The notes under the pieces: generated by a model | What the model was told of the DNA's origin: nothing | The model's database searches: none | Seen by the model: only the letters and a program-made list of their open reading frames with translations | Shown: positions 35,920 through 46,091 of the stretch, piece by piece | How the letters are laid out: each line of letters begins with the position of its first letter | Numbering within the stretch: position 1 is the first letter of the stretch | Assembly: GCF_021044625.1 (NCBI RefSeq) | Contig: NZ_CP087999.1 | Span: forward strand, 885,001 to 949,000 | Direction: 5' to 3' | From: Geomonas sp. RF6 | GTDB lineage: Bacteria; Desulfobacterota; Desulfuromonadia; Geobacterales; Geobacteraceae | DNA length: 64,000 bases | Program-made: the position numbers and the translations under genes

Positions 35920-37059
35920 TCACTCCGCAATCTCCGCAATCTTCCCCCCCGGGGAAAGCTCAAAGAGGTGACCCCTCCAGCGCACCCGGTTCCCCAGAAA
36001 CGACAGCCCCCACACCGCAAAGGAAAAACCATCGCGAATCGGCAGCAGCCAGAGCCAGCGCGGCAGCAGCTTGTCCCTCACGAACGAGCGGCTGTAGGAA
36101 AGACAGGTAGCAGCGCGCACCGCATAAAGAAACGCCGCGGCGCATATGCCGCCCGCGGAAAAGCCGGAGATCAGGAGGGCCAGGAGTGCCGCCGGGAAGG
36201 GGAAGGTGATCCCCGAGGCGAAGTACCCGCCGGGGCGGGAGACGCGCATGGTCCGCGCCCAGCGCAGCTGCCGGGAAAGGACCTCCGGCACCTTCTCCCC
36301 TTTCATGATGCTCTCGACGTAGAAGGGGGAGAGCTCCAGGCGATACCCCGCCTTGAAGATCATGTGCCCGAGCTGGTAGTCGTCGGCGAGGTAGTCGACG
36401 AGCGCCTCGAATCCGCCGATCTTTCTCAAGGCGTCGCGGCGCACCGCCATGGAAGCGCCGAGAGCAAAGGACAGCCCCTCCAGCTTCAGCGCCGCCATGA
36501 CGTTTGGCACCATCTCGCATGAGAAGCCGAGCGCCTCGATGGCGCACCCGGCCCCGGCAACGCCTGAGGTGCGGTACAGGGAGGTAACGAGACCGACCTG
36601 CGGGTCCGCAAAGGGGGCGCACACCTCGCGCAGGTAGGTTTTGCGCACCCGGATGTCGCTGTCGCAGACGATAAGGAAGTCGTGCTTGGCAGCCGCGAAG
36701 GCGTGCATGAGGTTGCACACCTTGTAGTTCGCGCCGTGGATGGCGCCGTCGACGACGAGCTCGATATCCGTTTCGGGGAAAGCCGCCATGACCTCCTTTA
36801 TGACCGGGATGACCGGGTCACTGTCCGAGGCGACGGCGAAGACGATCTGGTAGGCGGGGTAGTCCTGGCAGCAGAAAGAGGCGAAATTCTGGAAGCTCTC
36901 CCCGTCCATCCCCTTCACCGGTTTCAGGATGGAGACAGGCGGAGTGAAGGGAGGAAGAGCGGGATCCGCCCCAAAGAAGGAGCGCCCGCAAAAGTAGGTG
37001 ATAGCAGCGTAGGCAGTAGCCGGCGCACAGATAAGAAAGGGCAGCAATTCCTGCAGCAT
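35920..37059 (-). CDS. hpnI: Hopanoid glycosyltransferase HpnI
   Basis: 379 aa GT2-family enzyme of the ceramide-glucosyltransferase type: an N-terminal membrane helix, VSILKPVKGMDGESF, the DSD metal site in LIVCDSDIRV, the D1/D2 motifs through VDYLADDYQLG, and the QLRWAR acceptor motif, followed by C-terminal membrane helices. HpnI is known to add N-acetylglucosamine to bacteriohopanetetrol in the hopanoid pathway of Burkholderia. Other hopanoid genes follow within 4 kb, supporting the call. It is separated from mnmM by about 185 bp containing a repeat cluster. Confidence 0.85.
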   Translation of the reverse strand: MLQELLPFLICAPATAYAAITYFCGRSFFGADPALPPFTPPVSILKPVKGMDGESFQNFASFCCQDYPAYQIVFAVASDSDPVIPVIKEVMAAFPETDIELVVDGAIHGANYKVCNLMHAFAAAKHDFLIVCDSDIRVRKTYLREVCAPFADPQVGLVTSLYRTSGVAGAGCAIEALGFSCEMVPNVMAALKLEGLSFALGASMAVRRDALRKIGGFEALVDYLADDYQLGHMIFKAGYRLELSPFYVESIMKGEKVPEVLSRQLRWARTMRVSRPGGYFASGITFPFPAALLALLISGFSAGGICAAAFLYAVRAATCLSYSRSFVRDKLLPRWLWLLPIRDGFSFAVWGLSFLGNRVRWRGHLFELSPGGKIAEIAE

Positions 37060-37078
37060 GAAACTCCTTACAACCTTG

Positions 37079-37235
37079 TCTATCCGCAGATTACGCAGAT
37101 GAACGCAGATTTTTAACAGCCAAAAAGCTTTATCCGCAGATTACGCAGATTCCGCAGATTTCTTCAGTCTGGAGTGTGCTTTCATCCATTATGCTTTTGC
37201 CTTAATCTGCGTAAATCTGCGTAATCTGCGGACAA
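37079..37235. repeat. Cluster of CGCAGATTACGCAGAT-type repeats
   Basis: Direct copies of TATCCGCAGATTACGCAGAT occur at 37079 and 37130, with shorter CGCAGATT copies, and an inverted copy reading AATCTGCGTAATCTGCGGAC lies at about 37216-37235. The arms can form a long hairpin. Non-coding, between hpnI and mnmM. Confidence 0.75.
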
Positions 37236-37244
37236 AAAGGGTTT

Positions 37245-37787
37245 TCAAACTTTCTCCACCACCACAAGATACGGCGCGACAGCGGGACGATTCAATTGCC
37301 TGCTGCTCCAGGCGTTGAAGAGTTTCGGCGACAGCGCCCGGCACCACTCCTCCACCGCCTCGGCCTCTTCGGGTCCCCCCTCATGGCCTGTATAGACGCA
37401 GATGAGGATAAAGCCGCCGCGAGCCAGCAGCTCCGCCGCCTGCCCGAGGGCAGCGATGGTGTTTTCAGGTGTGGTGGTGAGAGGGGTCTCGCTCCCGGGG
37501 AGGTAACCGAGGTTGAAGACGACCGCACGGACTCCCGGAGGCACGAACTGCGCGAGGCGCTCGTGCCCGCCGTGGATCAGCTCGACACAGGAGCTGACAC
37601 CGTGCACCTCCAGCAAGGCGTGGGTGGCCGCAATGGCGGAGGCTTGCACGTCGAAACCCCACACCCGCCCCCTCGCGCCCACCAGTCGCGCCAGGAGCAG
37701 CGTGTCCTGCCCGTTGCCGCAGGTGGCGTCCACGGCGACGTCGCCTGAGCGCAGCCGCTCCCTCAGGAAGAAGTGCGCCAGCGGCAC
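37245..37787 (-). CDS. MnmM/YtqB-like tRNA methyltransferase
   Basis: 180 aa class I methyltransferase. VAVDATCGNGQDTLLLARLV is motif I; VVFNLGYLPGSETPLTTTPE, TIAALGQAAELLARGGFILI and CVYTGHEGG match the family formerly called rRNA_methylase (PF06962), whose YtqB member was shown to be the tRNA wobble-uridine methyltransferase MnmM. The start has no strong RBS. It lies between hpnI and hpnN, 46 bp from the hpnN stop, with no evident role in hopanoid synthesis. Confidence 0.82.
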   Translation of the reverse strand: MPLAHFFLRERLRSGDVAVDATCGNGQDTLLLARLVGARGRVWGFDVQASAIAATHALLEVHGVSSCVELIHGGHERLAQFVPPGVRAVVFNLGYLPGSETPLTTTPENTIAALGQAAELLARGGFILICVYTGHEGGPEEAEAVEEWCRALSPKLFNAWSSRQLNRPAVAPYLVVVEKV

Positions 37788-37833
37788 CGCCCCCCGCAGC
37801 GACCCCTTTTCATTGCCACGTCCCGCCGCCAGC

Positions 37834-40491
37834 CTACTTCCTCCCGGAGAGCGTCAGCACCGCCGGCAGAGTCACCATGAAGGCGATCTGGCAGGCGACC
37901 ATCCCGAGAGACATGACGGCGCCGATGCTGAAGACCCCCTGGTGGTGCGCCACCATCAGCGCGCCGAAGCTCGCCATGATGGTGAGTGTGTTCAGGAAGA
38001 CGCCCACCCCGGTGCTGGAGGTCACCACCGACCCTGCGCTCCCCTCCTCGCGCCGGTAACGGTTGATCATATAGATGCCCGAGTCCACGGCAATCCCCAG
38101 CACCAGAGGCATGACGATGATGTTTGCCGAGTTGAAGCTGATGCCGCATATATACATGCCGGCCACCATGAATAGCACCCCCACCACCAGCGGGATGAGC
38201 CCGATGACGGCGAACTTCACGCTCCTGAATGCCACAAGAAGTATCAGGACGATGGCGCCGAAGGCGTACAGGAAGGCGCGCTGGTAGGCGTCGCGCATGA
38301 TGGTCATCGATTCGTACACCATCACCGGCTCCCCCGTCGCATGAGGATCGACGCGGCGCACGTCATCGAGGAAACGCTTCAGCGGCGCGAAATCGAAGAT
38401 CTCCCCTTTCGGCGCGATCTGCAGCTGGTACTTCCCGCTCTTACCGATGAAGCGGCTCTTCAGCTCCGCCGGGATGTCCCCCTCGGTGACCGGAGACGCC
38501 TGAAGGCTCTCCTTCAGCACCCCGATCTTCTCCGGGAGCTCCCGGAACATGCCACCCTGGAAATCCTGCAGCATCCCCACCGCATTGCGGTCCTTCTCCT
38601 TCTCAAGCTTCGCAAAGAAGGCATCGAGTATCCCGAGAAACTTCTGCACCTTCGGCGCGTCGGGGTTCCTCTCGTCCTTCAGCTTCGCCGCCAGCTTCAC
38701 GGTGGCGTTGCGGAAGTTCTCAAAGACGGTCGGGAGCTCCATGAGGGAGAGGTCTTCCTCGTACGCCCCGGGATTGACCGAGGCGAGCTCCTTTCGCATC
38801 GCCGCGAGCTCGGCGAGCTTCTCCTCCTGGTGATCGGGCACAAAGGTGGCAAAGCTCACCACGTGGTCCACCGTGGGGAGCGCCTCCAGCGCCTTCGTCT
38901 TCGCCGCAGCCTCCGCCGCGGAATTTGCGGTGGACACCGCGAAGTACCCGGCGTTCTCGGAGCTCCTCATGAGCTTGTAGGCGTAGGTCACCGACTCCAG
39001 CCCCTTCGCCTGCAGGTTCATCAGGTTGTAGTCGAAGGCGATGCGGGAGAGGGGGTAAAGGGATGCGATACAGAGGACGGCGGTTGCCGCGACGATCGCC
39101 TTCGGGTGGCGGTAGAGTGCGAACTCCCTCCGCTTCAGGTGCTCGCGCGCCTCCGGGGTCACCGGCAGCGGACGCGCCTTGCGGTAGCGGGCCAGGAGCA
39201 CCAGCATGGCGGGAAGGACCGTGAAGGTGACGAGGACGCAGATCGCCACACCGCCGGCGGCGATGATGCCGAGCTCGGAGATCCCCTTGAAGTCGGTGAA
39301 GATAAAGGTGATGAAGGCGGCGGCCACCGTCGCCGCTGCCATGACGATGGCCCAGATGTTCCGGTTGAGCCCGATGGCGATGGCGGGGAGCTCCGCCTCT
39401 CCGAGCACCAGCTCCTCCTGGTAGCGCAGGACGAGCTGGATGCCGTACTCGATGCCGATGCCGATCAGCATGATGGCAAAGACCATGGAAAGGATGTTCA
39501 GGTGCCCGACCGCCGCGGTGGCGAATCCGAAGGAGAGAGCCACCGCCACAAGGAGCGACACCATCGCCGCGATGACGTTCAGGACACCGCGGAAAGCGAT
39601 CAGGAGCAGGATTACAGTGAGAGCGAGAGAGACGACGGTGGCAAGGGCGATGTCCTTCTGGCTCGTCGCCATCTCCTCATGCTCCAGAACCGGAGTGCCG
39701 GTGAGGCCGACGGTCACCGTTTTGAACTCGGGAAGTTTTTTCAGCTTCGCCACTTCCTGCCGGACGGTGGCGATCGCCGCCTCGGCCGGGACGAAACTCT
39801 GCGCCTGCTTCACCGGGAGGACCGTAAGGACCTGCTGACGTCCCGCCCTGGCGAAGGCTGAGTCCCCGTCCATCATGAAGCTCTCCAGGGAAATCCCCTG
39901 CTCCCCCTTCCCCGACCCGAACGTCTCGAAGCCCACGCCGAGCTTCTCCAGCATGAAGACGATCCCCGGGAGCTGCGCGCTGTCACCTGCTACGTACTTC
40001 TCCATTCTCCCGGTCAGATGGGTGAAGAGGGTCTGCACGGAGGGGGCGCGGGAGAGGTCGGTGAGGACGGGGCCGGCGAGGGACAGGCTGCGGTGCAGCG
40101 CCTTCAGGTCCTCCAGCGGCATGAACATGAGCCCGTTCTTGCGGAAGAAGGGGAGCCCGTACGGGTAGAAGACGTCGCTGAAGTGCGCCTTGTCCTTGGA
40201 GAGGGTTTCAAAGAGGCGGGTGCCGAAGGCGCCGACACGCTCGGAGTCGGATCCCTCGATGACGACGACGATATCCTCCGTGTCCCCGAACTCCGCGTGC
40301 CAGGCGCGATAGTCGCGGTGGAAGGAGGTATTCTTCGGCATCAGGTCGTCGCGCCCGGTGAGAAACTCCATGGAGCGCCAGGTATAGAAGAGGGAAAGAG
40401 CGGAAAGAAGCAGCGCAAGGCACAATATCAGCTTCGGGTGCTCCTTGGCCATGCCGAAGAGCACGCCGCGGCTTTGAGCCTGATTTTTCAT
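37834..40491 (-). CDS. hpnN: Hopanoid transporter HpnN (RND family)
   Basis: 885 aa RND-superfamily membrane protein. One helix near the N-terminus, a large periplasmic loop (~60-290), five helices, a second helix/loop pair and five terminal helices, consistent with an MmpL/HpnN two-repeat fold. FAIMLIGIGIEYGIQLVLRY and VMPLVLGIAVDSGIYMINRY are the sterol-sensing-like helix signatures. HpnN is known to move hopanoids from inner to outer membrane. The ATG at 40491 follows AAAGGAG; the frame is open 25 codons further, without an RBS. It is divergent from shc. Confidence 0.92.
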   Translation of the reverse strand: MKNQAQSRGVLFGMAKEHPKLILCLALLLSALSLFYTWRSMEFLTGRDDLMPKNTSFHRDYRAWHAEFGDTEDIVVVIEGSDSERVGAFGTRLFETLSKDKAHFSDVFYPYGLPFFRKNGLMFMPLEDLKALHRSLSLAGPVLTDLSRAPSVQTLFTHLTGRMEKYVAGDSAQLPGIVFMLEKLGVGFETFGSGKGEQGISLESFMMDGDSAFARAGRQQVLTVLPVKQAQSFVPAEAAIATVRQEVAKLKKLPEFKTVTVGLTGTPVLEHEEMATSQKDIALATVVSLALTVILLLIAFRGVLNVIAAMVSLLVAVALSFGFATAAVGHLNILSMVFAIMLIGIGIEYGIQLVLRYQEELVLGEAELPAIAIGLNRNIWAIVMAAATVAAAFITFIFTDFKGISELGIIAAGGVAICVLVTFTVLPAMLVLLARYRKARPLPVTPEAREHLKRREFALYRHPKAIVAATAVLCIASLYPLSRIAFDYNLMNLQAKGLESVTYAYKLMRSSENAGYFAVSTANSAAEAAAKTKALEALPTVDHVVSFATFVPDHQEEKLAELAAMRKELASVNPGAYEEDLSLMELPTVFENFRNATVKLAAKLKDERNPDAPKVQKFLGILDAFFAKLEKEKDRNAVGMLQDFQGGMFRELPEKIGVLKESLQASPVTEGDIPAELKSRFIGKSGKYQLQIAPKGEIFDFAPLKRFLDDVRRVDPHATGEPVMVYESMTIMRDAYQRAFLYAFGAIVLILLVAFRSVKFAVIGLIPLVVGVLFMVAGMYICGISFNSANIIVMPLVLGIAVDSGIYMINRYRREEGSAGSVVTSSTGVGVFLNTLTIMASFGALMVAHHQGVFSIGAVMSLGMVACQIAFMVTLPAVLTLSGRK

Positions 40492-40647
40492 ATTACTCCT
40501 TTGTTCAGCTATGTCGGGACCTATACCTAGCACACCCAAAGAGACAAAATCAACATTCAGGAGCAAGGTCCGGTTTTTACAGGGAAAAGGGGCGTGAGCC
40601 CGGAAAAAATGATGTACCTTTCGCCAAAAATGTGGTATCGGTCAACA

Positions 40648-40677
40648 CTTGTATCATGGCGGCAAAAACGCTTAAAA
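40648..40677 (+). promoter_or_regulatory. Candidate sigma-70 promoter of the hopanoid operon
   Basis: TTGTAT (40648) and TAAAAT (40672) are 18 bases apart and end 36 bases before the chosen shc start. The match is by eye; no start site is known. Confidence 0.35.
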
Positions 40678-40713
40678 TTACAATGCATTAATACAATGAA
40701 TAAGGAGCGTGCT

Positions 40714-42762
40714 GTGACGATTCCCGTCAAACACCCCATCTCCCATGCACTTACGTCATTTAACGGAAATCCCGCAGAAACCGAAAAAGAGCCGGCAGTA
40801 AAGCACGGCGCCACCGTACACCACCTCCCCCCCTCCATCTGGAAAAAGAAGCACGGCAGCACTCCGAACCGCCTTGACCGCGCCATCGAGGGGACCCGCG
40901 ACTTCTTCTTCCGTGAGCAGCTCCCGAAGGGGTACTGGTGGGCAGAGCTCGAGTCGAACGTCACCATCACCGCCGAATATGTCATGCTACACCATTTCAT
41001 GGGAATGGTGGACCATGCCAAAGAGCGGAAGATGGCGAAGTACCTCCTCAACAAGCAGACGGAGGAAGGGTACTGGTGCATCTACTACGGCGGCCCCGGC
41101 GATCTTTCCACCACCATCGAGGCGTACTTCGCGCTGAAGCTCGCCGGCTACCCGGCTGAGCACCCCGCCATGGTGAAGGCGCGCGCCTTCATCCTGGAGC
41201 AGGGGGGGATCATAAAGGCAAGGGTCTTCACGAAGATCTTCCTGGCACTCTTTGGCGAGTTCGCCTGGTTCGGCGTCCCCTCCATGCCGGTGGAGCTGAT
41301 CCTCCTCCCCAACTGGGCCTATTTCAACATGTACGAGCTCTCCAGCTGGTCGAGAGCCACCATGATTCCCCTCTCGGTCGTCATGGACGCGCGCCCGGTG
41401 CGCCGGCTCCCCCCCGCCATGCGGGTTCAGGAGCTGTACGTGCGCCCGCCGCGCCCGATCGACTACACCTTCACGAAGGAAGACGGGATCTTCACCTGGA
41501 AGAACTTCTTCATCGGCGTCGACCACATGCTGAAGGTGTACGAGTCGAGCCCGGTCCGCCCCTTCCGCAAGAAGGCGCTGAAGGTCGCCGAGAAGTGGGT
41601 GCTCGACCACCAGGAGCCGACCGGCGACTGGGGCGGGATCCAGCCTGCCATGCTGAACTCGATTCTGTGCCTGCACCTTCTGGGGTACGGCAACGACCAC
41701 CCGACCGTCGCCCTCGGCCTCGAGGCGCTGGCGAACTTCGCCATCGAGACGGAAGAGGAGATCGTGCTGCAGTCGTGCGTCTCTCCGGTGTGGGACACGG
41801 CCCTCGCCCTGAAGGCGCTCGTGGACGCGGGTGTGCCGACGGACCACCCCTCCCTCGTGCGCGGCGCGCAGTGGCTCCTGGACAAGGAAGTCCGCAAGCC
41901 GGGGGACTGGAAGATCAAGTCTCCGGAGCTGGAGGCAGGGGGCTGGGCCTTCGAATTCCTGAACGACTGGTATCCGGACGTCGACGACTCCGGCTTCGTC
42001 ATGCTCGCGCTGAAAGACATCCAGGTGAAGGACAGAAAGTCCATGGACGGCGCCATCAAGCGCGGCATCAACTGGTGCCTCGGGATGCAGAGCAAGAACG
42101 GCGGCTGGGGGGCCTTTGACAAGGACAACACGAAGCACCTCCTGAACAAGATACCCTTCGCCGACCTGGAAGCGCTCATCGACCCGCCCACCGCGGACCT
42201 CACCGGGCGTATGCTGGAGCTCATGGGGAACTTCGGCTACCCCATCGACTTTCCCGCCGCGCAGCGCGCCATCGCATTCCTGAAGGAGATCCAGGAGCCG
42301 GACGGCGGCTGGTGGGGACGCTGGGGGGTCAACTACCTGTACGGCACCTGGTCGGTCCTTTGCGGCCTCTCCGCCATCGGCGAGGACCCGAACCAGCAGT
42401 ACATAAAGCGGGCGGTGAACTGGATCAAGTCGCGCCAGAACATCGACGGCGGCTGGGGCGAGACGTGCGAGTCGTACGTAGACGCCACACTGGCCGGTAT
42501 CGGCGAGAGCACCGCAAGCCAGACCAGCTGGGCGCTACTCGCCCTCATGGCGGTGGGGGAGGCGGAGAGCTCCGCGGTGAGCCGCGGCGTCCAGTATCTG
42601 CTCGCCACCCAGAAGCAGGACGGCACCTGGGACGAGACGCAGTTCACCGGCACCGGTTTCCCCAAGTTCTTCATGATCAAGTACCACATCTACAGGAACT
42701 GCTTCCCCCTCATGGCGCTCGGCACCTACCGCACGCTCACCGGCGGGAAGACCCTGCAGTAA
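40714..42762 (+). CDS. shc: Squalene-hopene cyclase
   Basis: 682 aa. It cyclises squalene to hopene/hopanol at the inner membrane. The catalytic Asp motif appears as DVDDSG (codons 41977-41994), with Ser-Gly in place of the usual Thr-Ala of DxDDTA. Several QW repeats are present (QEPTGDWGG, QSKNGGWGAFD, QEPDGGWWGRWG, QNIDGGWGE, QKQDGTW). A GTG at 40714 was chosen because AAGGAG lies six bases upstream; an ATG six codons earlier precedes that RBS and is less likely. First gene of shc-hpnA-dxs-hpnH. Confidence 0.95.
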   Translation: MTIPVKHPISHALTSFNGNPAETEKEPAVKHGATVHHLPPSIWKKKHGSTPNRLDRAIEGTRDFFFREQLPKGYWWAELESNVTITAEYVMLHHFMGMVDHAKERKMAKYLLNKQTEEGYWCIYYGGPGDLSTTIEAYFALKLAGYPAEHPAMVKARAFILEQGGIIKARVFTKIFLALFGEFAWFGVPSMPVELILLPNWAYFNMYELSSWSRATMIPLSVVMDARPVRRLPPAMRVQELYVRPPRPIDYTFTKEDGIFTWKNFFIGVDHMLKVYESSPVRPFRKKALKVAEKWVLDHQEPTGDWGGIQPAMLNSILCLHLLGYGNDHPTVALGLEALANFAIETEEEIVLQSCVSPVWDTALALKALVDAGVPTDHPSLVRGAQWLLDKEVRKPGDWKIKSPELEAGGWAFEFLNDWYPDVDDSGFVMLALKDIQVKDRKSMDGAIKRGINWCLGMQSKNGGWGAFDKDNTKHLLNKIPFADLEALIDPPTADLTGRMLELMGNFGYPIDFPAAQRAIAFLKEIQEPDGGWWGRWGVNYLYGTWSVLCGLSAIGEDPNQQYIKRAVNWIKSRQNIDGGWGETCESYVDATLAGIGESTASQTSWALLALMAVGEAESSAVSRGVQYLLATQKQDGTWDETQFTGTGFPKFFMIKYHIYRNCFPLMALGTYRTLTGGKTLQ

Positions 42763-42784
42763 GGGCAAAAGAAGGTTTAACGAG

Positions 42785-43771
42785 ATGAAGGCATTTGTCA
42801 CCGGAGCTACCGGATTCATAGGCGCCAGCATAGCGCGCGAGCTTCTCGCCGACGGCGTGGAGGTGCGTGCGCTGGCGCGCAAGGGGAGCGACCGGCGAAA
42901 CCTGGAAGGGCTCGACATCGAGATTTTCGAGGGGGACCTGAGGGACCGGGAAGGGCTAGAGCGGGGGCTGAAGGGGTGCGACACCCTCTTCCACGCCGCT
43001 GCGGACTATCGCCTCTGGACGCGTACCCCTGCCGACATGTACGATATCAACGTCGGCGGGACGAGGAACATCCTCGGCGCCGCCCTTGCCACCGGCACGA
43101 GTCGGGTGGTGTACACGAGCAGCGTCGGCACCCTCGGAAATCCCGGGGACGGCACCCCCGGCACGGAGGCGACCCCCGTCACCTTCGGCGAGATGGTCGG
43201 TGACTACAAAAAGAGCAAGTTCCTGGCAGAGCGGGCCGCGGAGGAGTTCCTGGCAAAGGGGCTCCCCCTCGTCATCGTGAACCCCTCCACACCGGTGGGG
43301 CCGCGCGACGTGAAGCCTACCCCGACCGGGAAGATCATCGTCGACTTCCTGAACGGCAAGATGCCCGCGTACCTGAACACCGGGCTAAACCTCATCGACG
43401 TCAGCGCCTGCGCGCGCGGCCACGTCCTCGCAGCGCAGAAGGGAAAGGTCGGCGAGAAGTACATCCTCGGCAACGAGAACCTGACGCTGGAACGGATCTT
43501 CGCGCTTCTCTCCGAGATCACCGGGCTGAAGGCACCGAAGGTGCGGCTCCCCTACTACCCGATCCTCCTTGCCGCCCACGTGAACGAGGCGATAGCGGCG
43601 GTTACCGGGAAGGAGCCGATGATACCCCTCGCCGGGGTGCAGATGGCGGCGAAGTTCATGTACTTCGACCCGGGGAAGGCGATCAGGGATCTGGGCCTCC
43701 CCCACACCCCCGTGCGCGAGTCGCTGGAAAAGGCAGTGACCTGGTTTCGCCAGAACGGCTACGCGAAGTAA
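42785..43771 (+). CDS. hpnA: Hopanoid-associated sugar epimerase HpnA
   Basis: 328 aa extended SDR. NAD site VTGATGFIGASIARELL; the catalytic Tyr/Lys in VGDYKKSKFLAE; STPVGPRDVKPTPTGKII matches hopanoid-associated HpnA. HpnA is a conserved member of hopanoid clusters with presumed role in side-chain sugar chemistry; the exact reaction is not well established. The start is 22 bp after the shc stop. Confidence 0.92.
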   Translation: MKAFVTGATGFIGASIARELLADGVEVRALARKGSDRRNLEGLDIEIFEGDLRDREGLERGLKGCDTLFHAAADYRLWTRTPADMYDINVGGTRNILGAALATGTSRVVYTSSVGTLGNPGDGTPGTEATPVTFGEMVGDYKKSKFLAERAAEEFLAKGLPLVIVNPSTPVGPRDVKPTPTGKIIVDFLNGKMPAYLNTGLNLIDVSACARGHVLAAQKGKVGEKYILGNENLTLERIFALLSEITGLKAPKVRLPYYPILLAAHVNEAIAAVTGKEPMIPLAGVQMAAKFMYFDPGKAIRDLGLPHTPVRESLEKAVTWFRQNGYAK

Positions 43772-43800
43772 AAGGCGGAAGCCCGCGACAGATATGTTAA

Positions 43801-43833
43801 TGTAGGCCGGGATAAGCCGCAGGCGTTCCCGGC
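43801..43833. repeat. REP-like palindromic repeat (copy 5)
   Basis: TGTAGGCCGGGATAAGCCGC followed by AGGCGTTCCCGGC is identical over 33 bases to the arms at 35636 and 35760. It lies within the hopanoid operon, between hpnA and dxs, and is not paired. Confidence 0.85.
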
Positions 43834-43884
43834 AAGCCAGCGCCCCCTCCGGGCAGGGGAGCGCTCGCGACACGATACACCACA

Positions 43885-43920
43885 GCGTCCCCTCCCTTTC
43901 AAGGGGAGGGACAGGGTGGG
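43885..43920. repeat. G/C-tract dispersed repeat
   Basis: GCGTCCCCTCCCTTTCAAGG and GGAGGGACAGG repeat the sequence at 28679-28712. Located between hpnA and dxs. Confidence 0.65.
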
Positions 43921-44028
43921 GATGGGGTTAGCCCCTCATCCGGTAAAGGCAAAGCAAACTCCTCCTCTTCCTTGTGACTTTGCGCTTTCGCAGTGAGTTC
44001 AACACGCTGCATGATCTCAAGGAGTGTC

Positions 44029-45936
44029 ATGTACAAGCTTCTCAAGGGCATCGACAGCCCCTCGGACCTGAAAAAACTAAGCGTGGAGGAGCTTTCCCCT
44101 CTGGCAGAGGAGATCCGCGCCTTCCTTCTGGAGACGGTGTCGAAGACCGGTGGCCACCTCGCCTCGAACCTCGGGTGCGTCGAGCTCACCATCGCGCTGC
44201 ACTACTGTTTCCAGTCGCCGAAGGACAAGATCATCTTCGACGTGGGGCACCAGGCGTACACCCACAAGATCCTCACCGGCAGGCGGGACGCATTCCACAC
44301 CCAGAGAAGCTACAAGGGGCTCTCCGGCTTCCCGAAGCGCTCCGAGTCGGAGCACGACGCCTTCGGTGTCGGCCACTCCTCCACCTCCATCTCAGCGGGG
44401 CTGGGGATGGCTGTGGCGAGCGCGCTGAACAGCGACGCCAGCAGGGTCATCTCCGTGATCGGGGACGGGTCGCTCACCGGCGGTATGGCGTTCGAGGCGC
44501 TGAACCAGGCGGGGCACCTGAAGAAGAACCTGGTGGTGGTGCTAAACGACAACGAGATGTCCATCTCCAAAAACGTGGGCGCCCTCTCCTCCTTCATCTC
44601 CCGCAAGATGACCGGCGGCTATTTCCGCAGTCTCAAGAAGGAGATACAGTCGCTCCTCACCAACATCCCGGCGATCGGCGGAAACATCCTGCACTTCGCG
44701 AAGAAGGCGGAGAACTCCCTGAAGGGGTTCCTCACCCCCGGCACCCTCTTCGAGGCCCTCGGTTTCGACTACGTAGGCCCGATCCAGGGGCACGACCTCC
44801 CGACGCTCATAGAGGTGCTGCAGGAGGTGCGCGAGATCGAGGGACCGGTGCTCGTCCACGTGATGACGAAGAAGGGAAAGGGGTACACCCCGGCGGAGCT
44901 CACCCCCGACAAGTTTCACGGTGTCGCCCCCTTCGCGGTAAAGCCCGAGGCGGCGCCGAAGGCGAAGGTTGCGGCTCCCCCCTCCTACACCGCGGTCTTT
45001 GGTGAAACGATGGTGAAGCTCGCCGCGAAGGACGAGAAGATCCTCGCCATCACCGCCGCGATGCCGGACGGCACCGGGCTCACCCCCTTTGCCAAACGCT
45101 TCCCCGACCGCTTCTTCGACGTCGGCATCGCCGAGCAGCATGCGCTGACCTTTGCGGCGGGACTCGCGGCGGAAGGTTTCCGCCCGGTGGCGGCGATCTA
45201 CTCCACCTTCCTGCAGCGCGCCTACGACCAGGTGTTTCACGACATCTGCCTGCAGAAGCTCCCGGTGATCCTGGCGCTCGACCGCGCCGGCCTCGTCGGG
45301 GACGACGGCCCGACGCACCACGGCGCCTTCGACTACTCCTTCCTGCGTCACCTGCCGGAGATGACGGTGATGGCCCCGAAGGACGAAAACGAGCTGCAGC
45401 ACATGGTGAAGACCGCCCTCTATGCCGGCGCTCCCATCGCCCTTCGCTACCCGCGCGGCGCAGGGTACGGCGTCCCCATGGACAAGGAACCGGCGGAGAT
45501 CCCCATCGGGACCGGCGAGCTTCTGTGCGAGGGGAGCGACCTCACCATCGTCGCCATCGGCTCCGTAGTGTACGCCGCCGTCGAGGCGGCAAAGGCCCTG
45601 GCGCAAAAGGGACTGTCGGTCGGCGTCATCAACGCCCGCTTCGTGAAGCCCCTCGACCGTGAGCTCATCCTCGAGCAGGCGGAGAAGACAGGCGCCGTCG
45701 TCACGGTCGAGGAGAACGCGCTGCAGGGGGGATTCGGCTCCGCAGTGCTGGAGCTTCTTGCGGACGAAGGGCTGACCGAGGTGCGCGTGAAGAGGATCGG
45801 GATACCCGATCATTTCGTGGAGCACGGGAGCCAGAAGCAGCTCCGCGCAGACCTGGGGCTCGACGCCGAAGGAATCGCGGCGACGTGCGAGGCTTTCCTC
45901 GGCGGCAGGAAGACCGCGCTCGCCCGGGTGAAGTAA
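44029..45936 (+). CDS. dxs: 1-deoxy-D-xylulose-5-phosphate synthase
   Basis: 635 aa thiamine-diphosphate enzyme, first step of the MEP isoprenoid pathway. Motifs: [44 protein letters not shown] (ThDP/Mg), and the transketolase-like pyrimidine domain with [16 protein letters not shown]. The ATG at 44029 follows AAGGAG at five bases. Within the hopanoid operon it would raise supply of isoprenoid precursors for squalene; there may be another dxs elsewhere. Confidence 0.97.
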   Translation: MYKLLKGIDSPSDLKKLSVEELSPLAEEIRAFLLETVSKTGGHLASNLGCVELTIALHYCFQSPKDKIIFDVGHQAYTHKILTGRRDAFHTQRSYKGLSGFPKRSESEHDAFGVGHSSTSISAGLGMAVASALNSDASRVISVIGDGSLTGGMAFEALNQAGHLKKNLVVVLNDNEMSISKNVGALSSFISRKMTGGYFRSLKKEIQSLLTNIPAIGGNILHFAKKAENSLKGFLTPGTLFEALGFDYVGPIQGHDLPTLIEVLQEVREIEGPVLVHVMTKKGKGYTPAELTPDKFHGVAPFAVKPEAAPKAKVAAPPSYTAVFGETMVKLAAKDEKILAITAAMPDGTGLTPFAKRFPDRFFDVGIAEQHALTFAAGLAAEGFRPVAAIYSTFLQRAYDQVFHDICLQKLPVILALDRAGLVGDDGPTHHGAFDYSFLRHLPEMTVMAPKDENELQHMVKTALYAGAPIALRYPRGAGYGVPMDKEPAEIPIGTGELLCEGSDLTIVAIGSVVYAAVEAAKALAQKGLSVGVINARFVKPLDRELILEQAEKTGAVVTVEENALQGGFGSAVLELLADEGLTEVRVKRIGIPDHFVEHGSQKQLRADLGLDAEGIAATCEAFLGGRKTALARVK

Positions 45937-46091
45937 CGGCAAGATGAAGTAGCGGAACGCGGATGAACGCGAGCTGTACGGATGACGCGGAGGTTTCACC
46001 CCACTTTGATCCGCGCCGATCGGTCCACCGCGTCGTCCGCGTTGTTTTTATTGCGATCGAATAACATGCAGCGAAAAGGAATGGAATCTAC

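Noticed and set aside
37079-37235. CRISPR-like array
   Set aside because: Repeats are short, few and include inverted copies, with irregular spacing and no cas genes.
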